Shown here: one piece after another, positions 14,543 to 21,629 of the stretch | Layout of the letters: the number at the start of each line of letters is the position of its first letter | Numbering within the stretch: the stretch's first letter is position 1 | Source of the DNA: an uncultured Pseudomonadota bacterium | GTDB lineage: Bacteria > Pseudomonadota > Gammaproteobacteria > Steroidobacterales > Steroidobacteraceae | NCBI GenBank assembly: GCA_903910215.1 | Contig: CAIVYV010000059.1 | Location: 1 to 21,629 of the forward strand | DNA length: 21,629 bases | Reading direction: 5' to 3' | The notes under the pieces: generated by a model | Told to the model about the DNA's origin: nothing | The model's input: the letters and a program-made list of their open reading frames with translations, nothing else | Databases searched by the model: none | Made by a program: the position numbers and the translations under genes

Positions 14543-14926
14543 TCAGTCGAGATGCAGTATGCAATCGACTTCGACCCGCGCCCCTTTCGGTAATTGCGAG
14601 ACGCCGAGTGCAGCGCGGGCCGGCCAAGGCTGCGGAATATATTGCGCCATGACTTCGTTCACTTTCGCGAAGTGAGCGAGGTCCGTGAGGAACACGGTGA
14701 CTCGTACGGCGTGACGCAGGGACCCACCAGCAGCCTTGGCGATAGCCTCGAGGTTGTCGAAAACTCGGCGGATTTCCACTTCGATCTCGCCACTGACAAG
14801 TTGTCCGGTTGCTGGATCGAGCGGAATCTGTCCCGAGATATAGACCGTCGGACCGACGCGTACTGCCTGCGAGTAAGTGCCGATGGCGGCGGGTGCGTCT
14901 GTTGTGCTGATGATCTGTCGGGTCAT
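14543..14926 (-). CDS. ridA: RidA family reactive enamine/imine deaminase
   Basis: RidA hydrolyses reactive 2-aminoacrylate and related enamines released by PLP enzymes such as threonine dehydratase. From ATG 14926 (AGAGG 8 nt upstream) the protein has 127 residues, the usual length. Family segments are APAAIGTYSQAVRVG (11-25), ISGQIPLDPATG (30-41), TVFLTDLAHFAKVNEV, Arg104 in PARAALGVSQLPKGARVEVD, and Glu119. A longer in-frame start would add non-homologous residues. It sits between spoT and recG, where E. coli has trmH; the cause is unknown, and it may just be operon shuffling. Confidence 0.95.
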   Translation of the reverse strand: MTRQIISTTDAPAAIGTYSQAVRVGPTVYISGQIPLDPATGQLVSGEIEVEIRRVFDNLEAIAKAAGGSLRHAVRVTVFLTDLAHFAKVNEVMAQYIPQPWPARAALGVSQLPKGARVEVDCILHLD

Positions 14927-14975
14927 GATGAGGCCTCTGCAGGAAAACGACCGTGAACGTACGGGACCGGCTGCG

Positions 14976-17177
14976 TCAGTCTTCGCGGGTCCGCACGGCG
15001 AGTGTACGCGAGAGTTTGAGGACATCGGGCATGTGGCGAATCACGCGCATCACGCGCGCCAAGTGGGTTCGGTCCCTAACCTTGACTTCGAAAATGAGCA
15101 CGGAGGTTTCTGCATCGCGCTCTTCGAGCGCGACGTGATCGATGTTGGTTTCGGTTCCAGCGATGGCGGCAGCCACCGCGGCCAGAACGCCCATGCGATT
15201 GGCGACTTCGACGCGTAGCTCGCTGCCGAAGAGTCTTTCGGGCTTTTCGGCCCAGGTGACCGAGAGCCACTTCTCGGGGTGTTTTCGATAATCGTCGACG
15301 TTCGCACAGTCTTCGCGATGGACGATGATGCCGCGGCCACTCGAGAGATAAGCGAGGATCGGATCGCCCGGCACCGGGAAACAGCAGCGCGCGTAGCTAA
15401 CGAGCAGTCCTTCGGTTCCGGCCACCGACAGCGGCGCGGGCGCCGCATTGCCGGCATCGAGACTGTCATCGAGCGAGTCGCTTCCCGTTTGCAGAGGGTT
15501 GGCTGGGCCCAGTCTTCGCGCAATCAGGGGAGCGAGGCGTTCGCCTAGCCCGACCTTTTCGAACAGTTCGTCTGCGTCGACCATGCCGAGTTCGCCGACG
15601 GTGGCAGCCAGAGTCATCTCGCTGATGTCGGTCAACGAGAGATTGAACTCAGCTAAAGATTGATTGATCAGTCGCTGGCCGAGCTCGATAGCCTCCGAGC
15701 GACGCAAGCTCTTCAAATAATTGCGGATGGCCGTTCGGGCTTTGGCCGTTACGACGAAGTTCACCCATGCCGGATTCGGCATCGCGCCTGGCGCCGTCAC
15801 GATCTCGACGGTTTGACCGTTGCGCAGCTGCGTTCGTAGCGGTGTCAGCCGACGATCGACCTTCGCCGCGACACAACGATTGCCGATATCGGTATGCACC
15901 GCGTAGGCGAAGTCGACCACAGTCGCACCACGGGGAAGCCGCAAGATCTTGCCCTTGGGGGTGAAGAGATAGACCTTGTCCGGGAAGAGATCGACGCGGA
16001 CACTTTCGAGAAACTCTTCCGAAGATCCGCTCTCCTGCATGGAGATCAGATTGTTGAGCCATTCGCGCGCTTGGGCTTGCTCGTAGGCGGGTGAACCATC
16101 ACCGCTCTTGTATTTCCAATGCGCAGCGATACCCGACTCTGCCACCCGATGCATGTCGCGAGTGCGTATCTGCGCTTCGATCGGCAATCCATTAGGGCCG
16201 AACAAAGTGGTGTGCAGCGATTGGTAACCGTTGACGCGGGGGATCGCGATGTAATCTTTAAAGCGACCCGGCATCGGCTTGTAAGCCCCATGCACGACAC
16301 CGAGTGCACGATAACATTCGTCTACGCTCGCAACGACTAGGCGCAGACCGTAGACATCGACGATCTCCGAGAGCGCGGAGCGTTTTCGCAGCATCTTCTT
16401 GTAGATGCTGTACAAGTGTTTTTCCCGCGTATCGACTTCAGCTTCGATGCCGGCCTTGGCAAGCGCAATGCTGATGTTCTCAGAGATCTTGCCTAAAAAC
16501 TCTTTTTGATGACCACGCGCACGCTTGATGGCTTTTTCAATGACTCGATAGCGCTGTGGATACAGGGCGCGAAACCCGAGGTCCTCGAGCTCGAGTTTCA
16601 TCGCATAGAGTCCGAGACGCTCAGCTAGAGGAGCAAAGATTTCGAGAGTCTCACGGGCAATGGCGCGTCGACGGACCGGCGACATGCCCTCGATCGTGCG
16701 CATGTTGTGCAGGCGATCGGCGAGTTTGACCAGAATAACGCGCAGATCGCGCACCATCGCTAGCAGCATTTTGCGGAAGGATTCCGCTTGCGCCTCCTCG
16801 CGACTCTTGAACTGGATCTGATCGAGTTTGGTGACCCCATCGACGATCTCGGCGACCGTTTCGCCGAAACGGCGTGCCAGTTCTTCCTTGGCGACAGGGG
16901 TGTCTTCGATGACATCGTGCAGGATCGCCGCCACGATGGTGTCGGCATCGACACGGAGACCGGCCAGAATGACGCCGGCAGCGACCGGGTGGGCGATGTA
17001 AGGCTCGCCGGTCTTTCTCTTCTGGCCTTTATGCGCTTCGGCGCCAAATTCGGCGGCGATGCGGATGCGTTCGACTTGCTCTGGCGGCAGGTAGCTTTGC
17101 GCAGCCGCCAACAGTTCCTTCAAGCCGGGCGTGGACCCGCCAGGCAGAAAACCCAGTAGCGTGCCGGCATAGCCCAA
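14976..17177 (-). CDS. spoT: Bifunctional (p)ppGpp synthetase/hydrolase SpoT/Rel
   Basis: SpoT balances the alarmone (p)ppGpp. The 733-residue protein has the HD hydrolase domain (His63, HDVIED at 87-92, LADRLHNMRT at 152-161), the synthetase domain with Asp274 in DVYGLR, RFKD (305-308, the RxKD form of bifunctional enzymes), GYQSLHT and Glu334 in IEAQIRT, then TGS (about 400-461), a helical part, a Cys-rich RCCFPVPGD segment and a C-terminal ACT domain. Both activities look intact. The frame has no ATG or GTG between the stop at 17183-17181 and the conserved region, so the start must be non-AUG: TTG 17177 (16 bp after rpoZ) or TTG 17123 just before the part that aligns with E. coli SpoT. The start is uncertain. 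Confidence 0.96.
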   Translation of the reverse strand: MGYAGTLLGFLPGGSTPGLKELLAAAQSYLPPEQVERIRIAAEFGAEAHKGQKRKTGEPYIAHPVAAGVILAGLRVDADTIVAAILHDVIEDTPVAKEELARRFGETVAEIVDGVTKLDQIQFKSREEAQAESFRKMLLAMVRDLRVILVKLADRLHNMRTIEGMSPVRRRAIARETLEIFAPLAERLGLYAMKLELEDLGFRALYPQRYRVIEKAIKRARGHQKEFLGKISENISIALAKAGIEAEVDTREKHLYSIYKKMLRKRSALSEIVDVYGLRLVVASVDECYRALGVVHGAYKPMPGRFKDYIAIPRVNGYQSLHTTLFGPNGLPIEAQIRTRDMHRVAESGIAAHWKYKSGDGSPAYEQAQAREWLNNLISMQESGSSEEFLESVRVDLFPDKVYLFTPKGKILRLPRGATVVDFAYAVHTDIGNRCVAAKVDRRLTPLRTQLRNGQTVEIVTAPGAMPNPAWVNFVVTAKARTAIRNYLKSLRRSEAIELGQRLINQSLAEFNLSLTDISEMTLAATVGELGMVDADELFEKVGLGERLAPLIARRLGPANPLQTGSDSLDDSLDAGNAAPAPLSVAGTEGLLVSYARCCFPVPGDPILAYLSSGRGIIVHREDCANVDDYRKHPEKWLSVTWAEKPERLFGSELRVEVANRMGVLAAVAAAIAGTETNIDHVALEERDAETSVLIFEVKVRDRTHLARVMRVIRHMPDVLKLSRTLAVRTRED

Positions 17178-17193
17178 GCGTTAGGAAACCGAA

Positions 17194-17484
17194 TCAGTCT
17201 CCGAGGCCGAATTGCGGCGCACGGAAGCCCGGATCGGGTTCCATGATGTCCGGCAACAGGCTCGGTTCCGGTTCGGGTTCCGGCTCCGGCTCGAGCAGCA
17301 TCTCGGCCGTGATGTTGCCGGCGGCGATTTCGCGCAGTGCGACGACCGTCGGCTTGTCGTTTTCCCAAGGCACGGTCGATTCAGCGCCGTTCGCCAGTCG
17401 ACGAGCGCGCTGTGAGGCGAGCAGTACGAGCTGGAAAATGTTGTCGACGTTTTGTAGACAGTCTTCGACGGTGATACGTGCCAT
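17194..17484 (-). CDS. rpoZ: RNA polymerase omega subunit
   Basis: Omega helps fold and assemble the beta-prime subunit and forms one ppGpp site of RNA polymerase. The 96-residue protein shows MARITVEDCLQNVDNIFQLV (1-20), ASQRARRLANG (23-33) and NDKPTVVALREIAAGNIT (42-59), the classic omega core. The tail has five EP repeats followed by a D/P-rich stretch. ATG 17484 has a good GAGG site, but a hairpin in the leader can pair with it. The order gmk-rpoZ-spoT matches enterobacteria and other gammaproteobacteria. Confidence 0.97.
   Translation of the reverse strand: MARITVEDCLQNVDNIFQLVLLASQRARRLANGAESTVPWENDKPTVVALREIAAGNITAEMLLEPEPEPEPEPSLLPDIMEPDPGFRAPQFGLGD
17264..17293 (-). repeat. Five imperfect 6-bp repeats encoding EPEPEPEPEP in rpoZ
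   Basis: Five consecutive GGNTCN-like hexamers (GGTTCC, GGTTCG, GGTTCC, GGCTCC, GGCTCG on the plus strand) encode a Glu-Pro dipeptide repeat near the omega C-terminus. The unit is a multiple of three, so copy-number change would alter only tail length and not the frame. Confidence 0.85.
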
Positions 17485-17489
17485 GAGAG

Positions 17490-17508
17490 CCTCGGGGAAT
17501 CCCCGAAA
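17490..17508 (-). promoter_or_regulatory. rpoZ leader hairpin covering the ribosome binding site
   Basis: In the rpoZ message, UUUCGGGG (17508-17501) can pair with CCCCGAGG (17497-17490) around an AUU loop: four G-C, one C-G, one U-A and two G-U pairs. The GAGG ribosome site, 5 nt before the AUG, would be in the stem. A minimal 6-bp version is perfectly paired. Structure is predicted by eye; regulation is inferred. Confidence 0.5.
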
Positions 17509-17528
17509 AACCTGAGAAAGGGTCGATA

Positions 17529-17558
17529 AGTATAGGGGAAGTCAGGCCAAATCGGCAA
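17529..17558 (-). promoter_or_regulatory. Predicted sigma-70 promoter for rpoZ
   Basis: On the minus strand, TTGCCG (17558-17553, 4 of 6 to -35) is followed by an 18-bp spacer and TATACT (17534-17529, 5 of 6 to -10), starting right at the gmk stop codon. Transcription would start near 17522, giving a leader of about 38 nt that includes the hairpin over the rpoZ ribosome site. This would allow rpoZ-spoT to be transcribed separately from yicC-gmk. Confidence 0.6.
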
Positions 17559-17559
17559 T

Positions 17560-18204
17560 TCAGGCCAGCAATTCGTCAAGCAGAGGGCGTAGTTGTGGTC
17601 GATCAGCTTGCAGCTCCCGACCGCCGTCGGCGATGACTCGCTCAAGATCGTCGAGGGCGCGCTCGAAGTCGTCGTTGACGATCACGTAATCGAACTCGTG
17701 GTAGTGGCGCATGTCGCTGACCGCATCCTGTAGACGCCTGGCGATGACGGCATCGCTGTCGGTGCGGCGTTCGCGCAGACGCCGCTCGAGTTCGGCGCGT
17801 GACGGGGGCAACACGAAGATGCCCGTGCAGCCCGCCCGCCCGCTCTTGGGATCGGTCGTGCGTCGCCGGACCTGCTCGGCCCCCTGCCAATCGATTTCCA
17901 GCATGACGTCATGACCGCGACCGAATGCCTCGGCAAGCGCTGTGCGGCTCGTACCGTAGTAGTTGTCAAAAACCGGCGCATATTCGAGAAAGCCGTCCGC
18001 CGCGATCATGGCCTCGAAGGTCGGCACATCGACGAAATGATAGTCGCGACCGTCGATTTCATTGGGACGGCGTGGTCGAGTCGTATGCGATACGCATACT
18101 CGCAGATTCGGGATGCGTTGCAGCAAAGCTTTGACGAGACTGGTTTTGCCAGCGCCGGACGGCGCGGCAATCACGAACAGTCGACCACCGGTGGAGGCTG
18201 TCAT
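17560..18204 (-). CDS. gmk: Guanylate kinase
   Basis: Gmk phosphorylates GMP to GDP with ATP, feeding GTP, dGTP and ppGpp pools. The 214-residue protein has the P-loop APSGAGKTSL (14-23), SHTTRPRRPNEIDGRDYHFV (39-58), the GMP-binding FLEYAPVFDNYYGT (72-85), and LEIDWQGAEQVR (102-113). Compared with E. coli Gmk there is an insert of about seven residues near 115-128 (TTDPKSGRAGCTG) before the IFVLPPS strand. It starts 10 bp after yicC; the weak ribosome site (GAGTGA) overlaps the yicC stop. Confidence 0.97.
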   Translation of the reverse strand: MTASTGGRLFVIAAPSGAGKTSLVKALLQRIPNLRVCVSHTTRPRRPNEIDGRDYHFVDVPTFEAMIAADGFLEYAPVFDNYYGTSRTALAEAFGRGHDVMLEIDWQGAEQVRRRTTDPKSGRAGCTGIFVLPPSRAELERRLRERRTDSDAVIARRLQDAVSDMRHYHEFDYVIVNDDFERALDDLERVIADGGRELQADRPQLRPLLDELLA

Positions 18205-18214
18205 GTTGAAGCAG

Positions 18215-19102
18215 TCACTCGATGTTCTGAATCTGCTCGCGCATCTGTTCGATTAGCACCTTCATATCGACTGCGATGCGTGTGGTGTCGAGTTCCTGCG
18301 ACTTCGACGACAGGGTATTGGCCTCACGGTTCAACTCCTGCATCAGGAAGTCGAGGCGTCGACCTGCCGCTTCGCTACCCGCCATGACACGGCGTATTTC
18401 GACGAGATGGCCATCGAGTCGATCGAGTTCCTCGTCTACATCGGCGCGTTGCAGGATCAAGGCGACCTCTTGTTCGAAACGGTCGGCATCCACTTGCACG
18501 GCGAGTTCGGCGAGTCGCTCGCGCAACTTGTCGCGCCAACGCTGGCGCCACTCCGGTAATCGTGATCGGACCGTGGTGACCAGTTCGGCCAGTGCGACAC
18601 AACGTTGTTCGACGAGTTCCTGCAAACGTTCGCCTTCACGATGCCGGGCTTCAGCCAGTTGTCGCACGGTGGCGACGAAGAGCTGTCTACAAGCCGCATG
18701 CAGGCTTTCTGTTTCGGTAGCCTGTTCGCGCAGCACGCCCGGCCAGCGCAAGACCTCGATCGGATCGATCGACGACAAATGGCTCGCACCCAAGCCCTTC
18801 GCTGCCGCGCGCTCGGTGATGTCCCGGCTGCGTGCGAGTAGACGATCAACCGCCTCATCGTCCACCAGCAGTTCACGCTCCGCCTCATGCGAGCCGCGCA
18901 AGTGGATCGTGCAGTCGACCTTGCCACGACGCAGTTCGCGCGCGAGCGTCTGTCGCAGCTCGCTCTCGAGTGCGCGCAACTCCTCCGGCAGACGAAAGCC
19001 CGGTTCCAGGTAGCGATGATTGACACTGCGCACTTCGCAGGTCAGTTGACCATACGAGCCGCTTTGCTCGAGCCGGGCGAACCCGGTCATGCTGCTGATC
19101 AT
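18215..19102 (-). CDS. YicC family endoribonuclease
   Basis: YicC-family proteins are endoribonucleases implicated in small-RNA decay. The 295-residue protein has the diagnostic MISSMTGFAR start, VRSVNHRYLEPGFRLPEELR (25-44), the RRGKVDCTIHLRG stretch (58-70), a long helical middle, and the highly conserved end GRRLDFLMQELNREANTLSSKS. Length matches E. coli YicC (about 287). It is the first gene of the minus-strand run to ubiA, and is divergent from rph with a 52-bp gap; yicC next to rph is also the E. coli arrangement. The ribosome site is poor. Confidence 0.95.
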   Translation of the reverse strand: MISSMTGFARLEQSGSYGQLTCEVRSVNHRYLEPGFRLPEELRALESELRQTLARELRRGKVDCTIHLRGSHEAERELLVDDEAVDRLLARSRDITERAAAKGLGASHLSSIDPIEVLRWPGVLREQATETESLHAACRQLFVATVRQLAEARHREGERLQELVEQRCVALAELVTTVRSRLPEWRQRWRDKLRERLAELAVQVDADRFEQEVALILQRADVDEELDRLDGHLVEIRRVMAGSEAAGRRLDFLMQELNREANTLSSKSQELDTTRIAVDMKVLIEQMREQIQNIE

Positions 19103-19116
19103 GTGAGCCCGATCAT

Positions 19117-19138
19117 GTATAAAGCGCGCAGTTTATAC
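19117..19138. promoter_or_regulatory. Dyad with paired TATAAA elements between yicC and rph
   Basis: GTATAAA (19117-19123) and TTTATAC (19132-19138) are perfect inverted repeats separated by 8 GC-rich bases, a 22-bp dyad centred in the 52-bp gap of the divergent pair. Each arm offers a TATAAA -10-like hexamer, one for each direction. A weak CTGATC lies 17 bp before the plus-strand copy (19095-19100); no good -35 is seen for the other. It could be a pair of overlapping promoters or an operator. Confidence 0.5.
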
Positions 19139-19154
19139 CGGACGGATCAAGCCC

Positions 19155-19886
19155 ATGTATCAAAGACCCAGCGGCCGTACGCCAGACCAAATGCGCGATG
19201 TTCGTTTCCAACGCGGCTATACGCGCCACGCCGAAGGCGCCGTATTGGTGGAGTTCGGCGGTACCCGTGTGTTGTGCACGGCGAGTATCGAGGAGGGCGT
19301 CCCCGGCTTTCTGCGCGGTAAGGGTCAAGGTTGGGTCACGGCTGAATACGGCATGCTACCTAGGGCTACGCACACCCGATCGTCGCGAGAGGCTGCCAAG
19401 GGCAAGCAAAGTGGGCGTACTCAGGAGATCCAGCGTTTGATCGGACGCAGCTTGCGTGCCGTCATGGACATGTCGGCGCTCGGCGAGCGTACCGTCACGC
19501 TCGACTGCGATGTGCTGCAAGCCGATGGGGGTACGCGGACTGCGGCGATCACGGGCAGCTACGTCGCCCTGGTCGACGCCTGCAATTTATTGATCCGTCG
19601 CGGTGTCCTAGGCGCTTCGCCGTTGCATGGTCAGGTGGCTGCCGTATCGGTCGGCATCTGCGGCGGTGTTCCGGTACTCGATCTCGACTACGCCGAGGAT
19701 TCACAGGCCGAGACCGACATGAATGTGGTCATGAAAGATGGCGGCGCGTTTGTCGAAGTGCAGGGCACGGCCGAAGGTCACGCCTTCCGCCGCGACGAAC
19801 TCGACACGTTGCTCGATCTGGCCGCGAGCGGTATCGATCGTCTGCACGCTTTGCAGCGTGCGGTGCTAGCCGCGCCGGCGGTATGA
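19155..19886 (+). CDS. rph: Ribonuclease PH
   Basis: RNase PH is a phosphorolytic 3'-5' exoribonuclease that trims tRNA 3' ends. The 243-residue protein begins MYQRPSGRTPDQMRDVRFQR, matching the RPSGRxPxQ-R start, with HAEGAVLVEFGGTRVLCTAS, EYGMLPRATHTRSSREA, the phosphate-site region GRTQEIQRLIGRSLR, TLDCDVLQADGGTRTAAITG and DMNVVMKDGGAFVEVQGTAEG. It is complete and of normal length (E. coli 238). Its stop overlaps the rdgB start as ATGA. Confidence 0.98.
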   Translation: MYQRPSGRTPDQMRDVRFQRGYTRHAEGAVLVEFGGTRVLCTASIEEGVPGFLRGKGQGWVTAEYGMLPRATHTRSSREAAKGKQSGRTQEIQRLIGRSLRAVMDMSALGERTVTLDCDVLQADGGTRTAAITGSYVALVDACNLLIRRGVLGASPLHGQVAAVSVGICGGVPVLDLDYAEDSQAETDMNVVMKDGGAFVEVQGTAEGHAFRRDELDTLLDLAASGIDRLHALQRAVLAAPAV

Positions 19887-20506
19887 CGCTGCCGATACAG
19901 AAACTGGTTCTGGCGAGCGGCAACCGTGGCAAGTTGCGCGAGTTCGATGAGTTGCTGCAACCGCTCGGCTGGCAGGTTCAACCGCAGTCGGTCTTCGGTA
20001 TCGAACCGCCCGAAGAAACGGAACACAGCTTTCGCGGTAATGCGCTCCTGAAAGCCCGCTATGCCGCGCTGCACAGCGGCTATGCCGCGCTGGCCGACGA
20101 TTCTGGCCTCGAGGTAGAGGTGCTTGGTGGTGCGCCCAGTGTGTATTCGGCAAGGTACGCAGGTCCAGAAGCGAGCGATGCCGATAATCTTGCGAAGTTG
20201 CTCGCGGCGCTCGCGGCAGTACCCGAGGGGCAGCGCCAGGCGCGTTTTCGTTGCGTGATCGCGTTCGTGCGCTCGGCTGACGATCCTGATCCGATCATCG
20301 GCGAAGGTGTTTGGGAGGGCTACATTCTTCCTGCACCGCGAGGCAGCGGGGGCTTCGGCTACGATCCGGTTTTCGCCGATCTGCATACGCACATGAGCGC
20401 AGCAGAAATGTCATCGAGCGAGAAAAATCTTCGCAGTCATCGAGCGATGGCACTGCGTGATTTTCTCGCGCGTAGTTCTGCCGCCTTGGCGGCAAACTCG
20501 CGCTAG
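19883..20506 (+). CDS. rdgB: RdgB/HAM1 family non-canonical purine NTP pyrophosphatase
   Basis: This cytoplasmic enzyme removes dITP, ITP and XTP from nucleotide pools. The 207-residue protein has LVLASGNRGKLREF (8-21), SFRGNALLKAR (49-59), the catalytic ALADDSGLEV (69-78), YSARYAG, RGSGGFGYDPVF (about 152-163), and SSSEKNLRSHRAMAL near the end. It is coupled to rph by a 4-bp overlap and to hemW by a 4-bp gap; rph-rdgB-hemW form one run. Confidence 0.97.
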   Translation: MTLPIQKLVLASGNRGKLREFDELLQPLGWQVQPQSVFGIEPPEETEHSFRGNALLKARYAALHSGYAALADDSGLEVEVLGGAPSVYSARYAGPEASDADNLAKLLAALAAVPEGQRQARFRCVIAFVRSADDPDPIIGEGVWEGYILPAPRGSGGFGYDPVFADLHTHMSAAEMSSSEKNLRSHRAMALRDFLARSSAALAANSR

Positions 20507-20510
20507 CGTC

Positions 20511-21629
20511 GTGTCAGACGCGTTTGCCATTCCACTGGGTCTTTATCTGCACTTCCCGTGGTGCGTCAGCAAGTGTCCTTACTGCGACTTCAATTCCTAC
20601 ACGCTGCGCGAGCCGCTTGGCGAGCGCGCCTACGTCGAAGCGTTACTGCTCGATGTCGAGACGCAACTCGAGTTGCGCGGTGACTTTATCTCGGACCGGC
20701 CCATTACCACCGTGTTCATGGGCGGTGGCACACCAAGCCTGTTTTCCCCCGAATCGATCGCCCGTGTTCTCGATCGAATCAAAGAAATGCATTCTGTGTC
20801 GGTCGATGCAGAAATCACGCTCGAGGCTAACCCCGCCACGGTGGAGCGCGGACTTTTTTCGGCTTATGCCGCAGCCGGCGTCAATCGAATTTCTTTGGGC
20901 GCACAGACTTTCGATCGCGAGGCGTTACGCCGCCTGGGCCGAATCCACCTGCCTGAGGATGTTCATCGGTCAGCGAGCGAATTGCATGCGGCCGGTATCG
21001 ATAACTTCAACATCGACTTGATGTACGGCCTTCCCGAGCAGTCGGTAGAAGGGGCGATGCGCGATCTCGATGCAGCGATGGCGCTGCAACCGGCACAGGT
21101 GTCGCACTACCATCTGACGCTCGAGCCGGGCACGCCTTTCGCCGCACAACCACCCGGCAATTTGCCGAGTGAAGAGACCGTCGAGATCACGCTGCAGGCC
21201 GCGCTCGAACGACTCGAGCAACAGGGCTATCACCAATACGAGGTCTCGGCGCACGCTCGGCGCGGACGTGAGTGCGCGCACAATCTCCTTTATTGGCGCT
21301 TTGGCGACTACATCGGTGCGGGTGCCGGCGCGCACGGCAAGTGGAGCCGTATCGATCCCGACACGGGTGAGTTCGAGATCCTGCGCAGTCATCAGACCCG
21401 CGAACCGCGCCGCTACCAGCGTGATCCTAGAGGTGCGATCACTTGGGCTGCCGTGCCGCTCGAGCAACGGCCGTTCGAGTACATGTTGAATGCGTTGCGC
21501 CTCGCTGAGGGCTTTGACGAGGCCGGTTTCGAGAGCACGACGGGCCTGCTTTATGCCTCGATCGATGCGGTCGTCTCGACGCTGCAGGGTCGCGGCCTTC
21601 TGGAGGCGGCCGGGGTGGGTCGTTGGCGG
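20511..21629 (+). CDS. hemW: Radical SAM family heme chaperone HemW (3' end outside window)
   Basis: The frame is open from GTG 20511 to the right edge (373 codons), so only a few C-terminal residues should be missing. It opens SDAFAIPLGLYLHFPWC, then the cluster motif CVSKCPYC (Cys18, Cys22, Cys25) followed by DF rather than a fourth Cys, which separates HemW from coproporphyrinogen dehydrogenase HemN. FMGGGTPSLF, LEANPATVE, NRISLGAQTF, DLMYGLPEQS and HNLLYWRFGDYIGAGAGAHGK are all family features. HemW binds heme and is thought to deliver it to respiratory enzymes; many were once misnamed HemN. GTG is chosen because it lies 4 bp after rdgB and directly precedes the conserved start. Confidence 0.95.
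   Translation, partial: MSDAFAIPLGLYLHFPWCVSKCPYCDFNSYTLREPLGERAYVEALLLDVETQLELRGDFISDRPITTVFMGGGTPSLFSPESIARVLDRIKEMHSVSVDAEITLEANPATVERGLFSAYAAAGVNRISLGAQTFDREALRRLGRIHLPEDVHRSASELHAAGIDNFNIDLMYGLPEQSVEGAMRDLDAAMALQPAQVSHYHLTLEPGTPFAAQPPGNLPSEETVEITLQAALERLEQQGYHQYEVSAHARRGRECAHNLLYWRFGDYIGAGAGAHGKWSRIDPDTGEFEILRSHQTREPRRYQRDPRGAITWAAVPLEQRPFEYMLNALRLAEGFDEAGFESTTGLLYASIDAVVSTLQGRGLLEAAGVGRWR

Noticed and set aside
14927..15025. Longer ridA start within spoT
   Set aside because: It would add 33 residues with no family match and overlap spoT; ATG 14926 has AGAGG upstream and yields a normal RidA.
20524..21021. Open frame on the plus strand inside hemW
   Set aside because: It is an alternative frame of hemW, which reads through from 20511 to the end with all radical-SAM motifs.
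1..21629. Mobile elements, CRISPR arrays, toxin-antitoxin or defence genes, tRNA or rRNA
   Set aside because: No transposase, integrase, spaced repeats, nuclease-toxin pairs or RNA gene folds were recognised; nearly all sequence is explained by housekeeping genes.

Overview
This window is an ordinary, gene-dense stretch of a proteobacterial chromosome, most likely gammaproteobacterial. The reasons are the protein families, the order yicC-gmk-rpoZ-spoT-recG, a ubiC-ubiA pair, a BioC/BioH-type biotin pathway and an aa3 cytochrome oxidase cluster with Cox11, SURF1 and a DUF2909-type protein. GC content looks moderately high (judged by eye, not computed). I see no insertion sequence, integrase, prophage gene, CRISPR array, tRNA or rRNA, and no gene with clearly foreign composition. 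I do not find a previously undescribed system. The second-look items are at the level of gene starts, leaders, overlaps and small repeats.

Layout. (1) 1-5643 holds the aa3-type cytochrome c oxidase region. A minus-strand run goes DUF2244 protein, coxB, coxA, a 42-residue single-membrane-span protein, cox11 and coxC. A small DUF2909-type membrane protein on the plus strand converges on coxC and diverges from a SURF1 gene cut by the left edge. (2) 5727-10245 is a compact minus-strand biotin operon, bioB-bioF-bioH-bioC-bioD, in which every junction overlaps; bioA is not here. (3) comF is divergent from bioB, and its 3' end overlaps that of ubiA on the other strand. (4) 11040-19102 is a long minus-strand run, yicC-gmk-rpoZ-spoT-ridA-recG-ubiC-ubiA. 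(5) From 19155 the plus strand carries rph-rdgB-hemW, and hemW is cut by the right edge.

How the genes work together. The cox genes encode oxidase subunits I-III plus factors for CuB insertion (Cox11) and heme a insertion (SURF1). The bio genes cover pimeloyl-ester synthesis (BioC, BioH) and the ring-building steps except the BioA transaminase. UbiC and UbiA perform the first two committed steps of ubiquinone synthesis. Gmk makes GDP, RpoZ is the omega subunit of RNA polymerase, and SpoT makes and degrades (p)ppGpp, so GTP supply, an alarmone-binding polymerase subunit and the alarmone enzyme sit side by side. Rph, YicC and RdgB concern RNA processing and nucleotide-pool cleaning. HemW is a radical-SAM-family heme chaperone.

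Coding density is very high. The longest gene-free stretches are the DUF2244-bioD gap (83 bp), the comF-bioB gap (75 bp, or about 200 bp if comF starts later) and the gmk-rpoZ gap (75 bp). No stretch over 300 bases lacks a gene.
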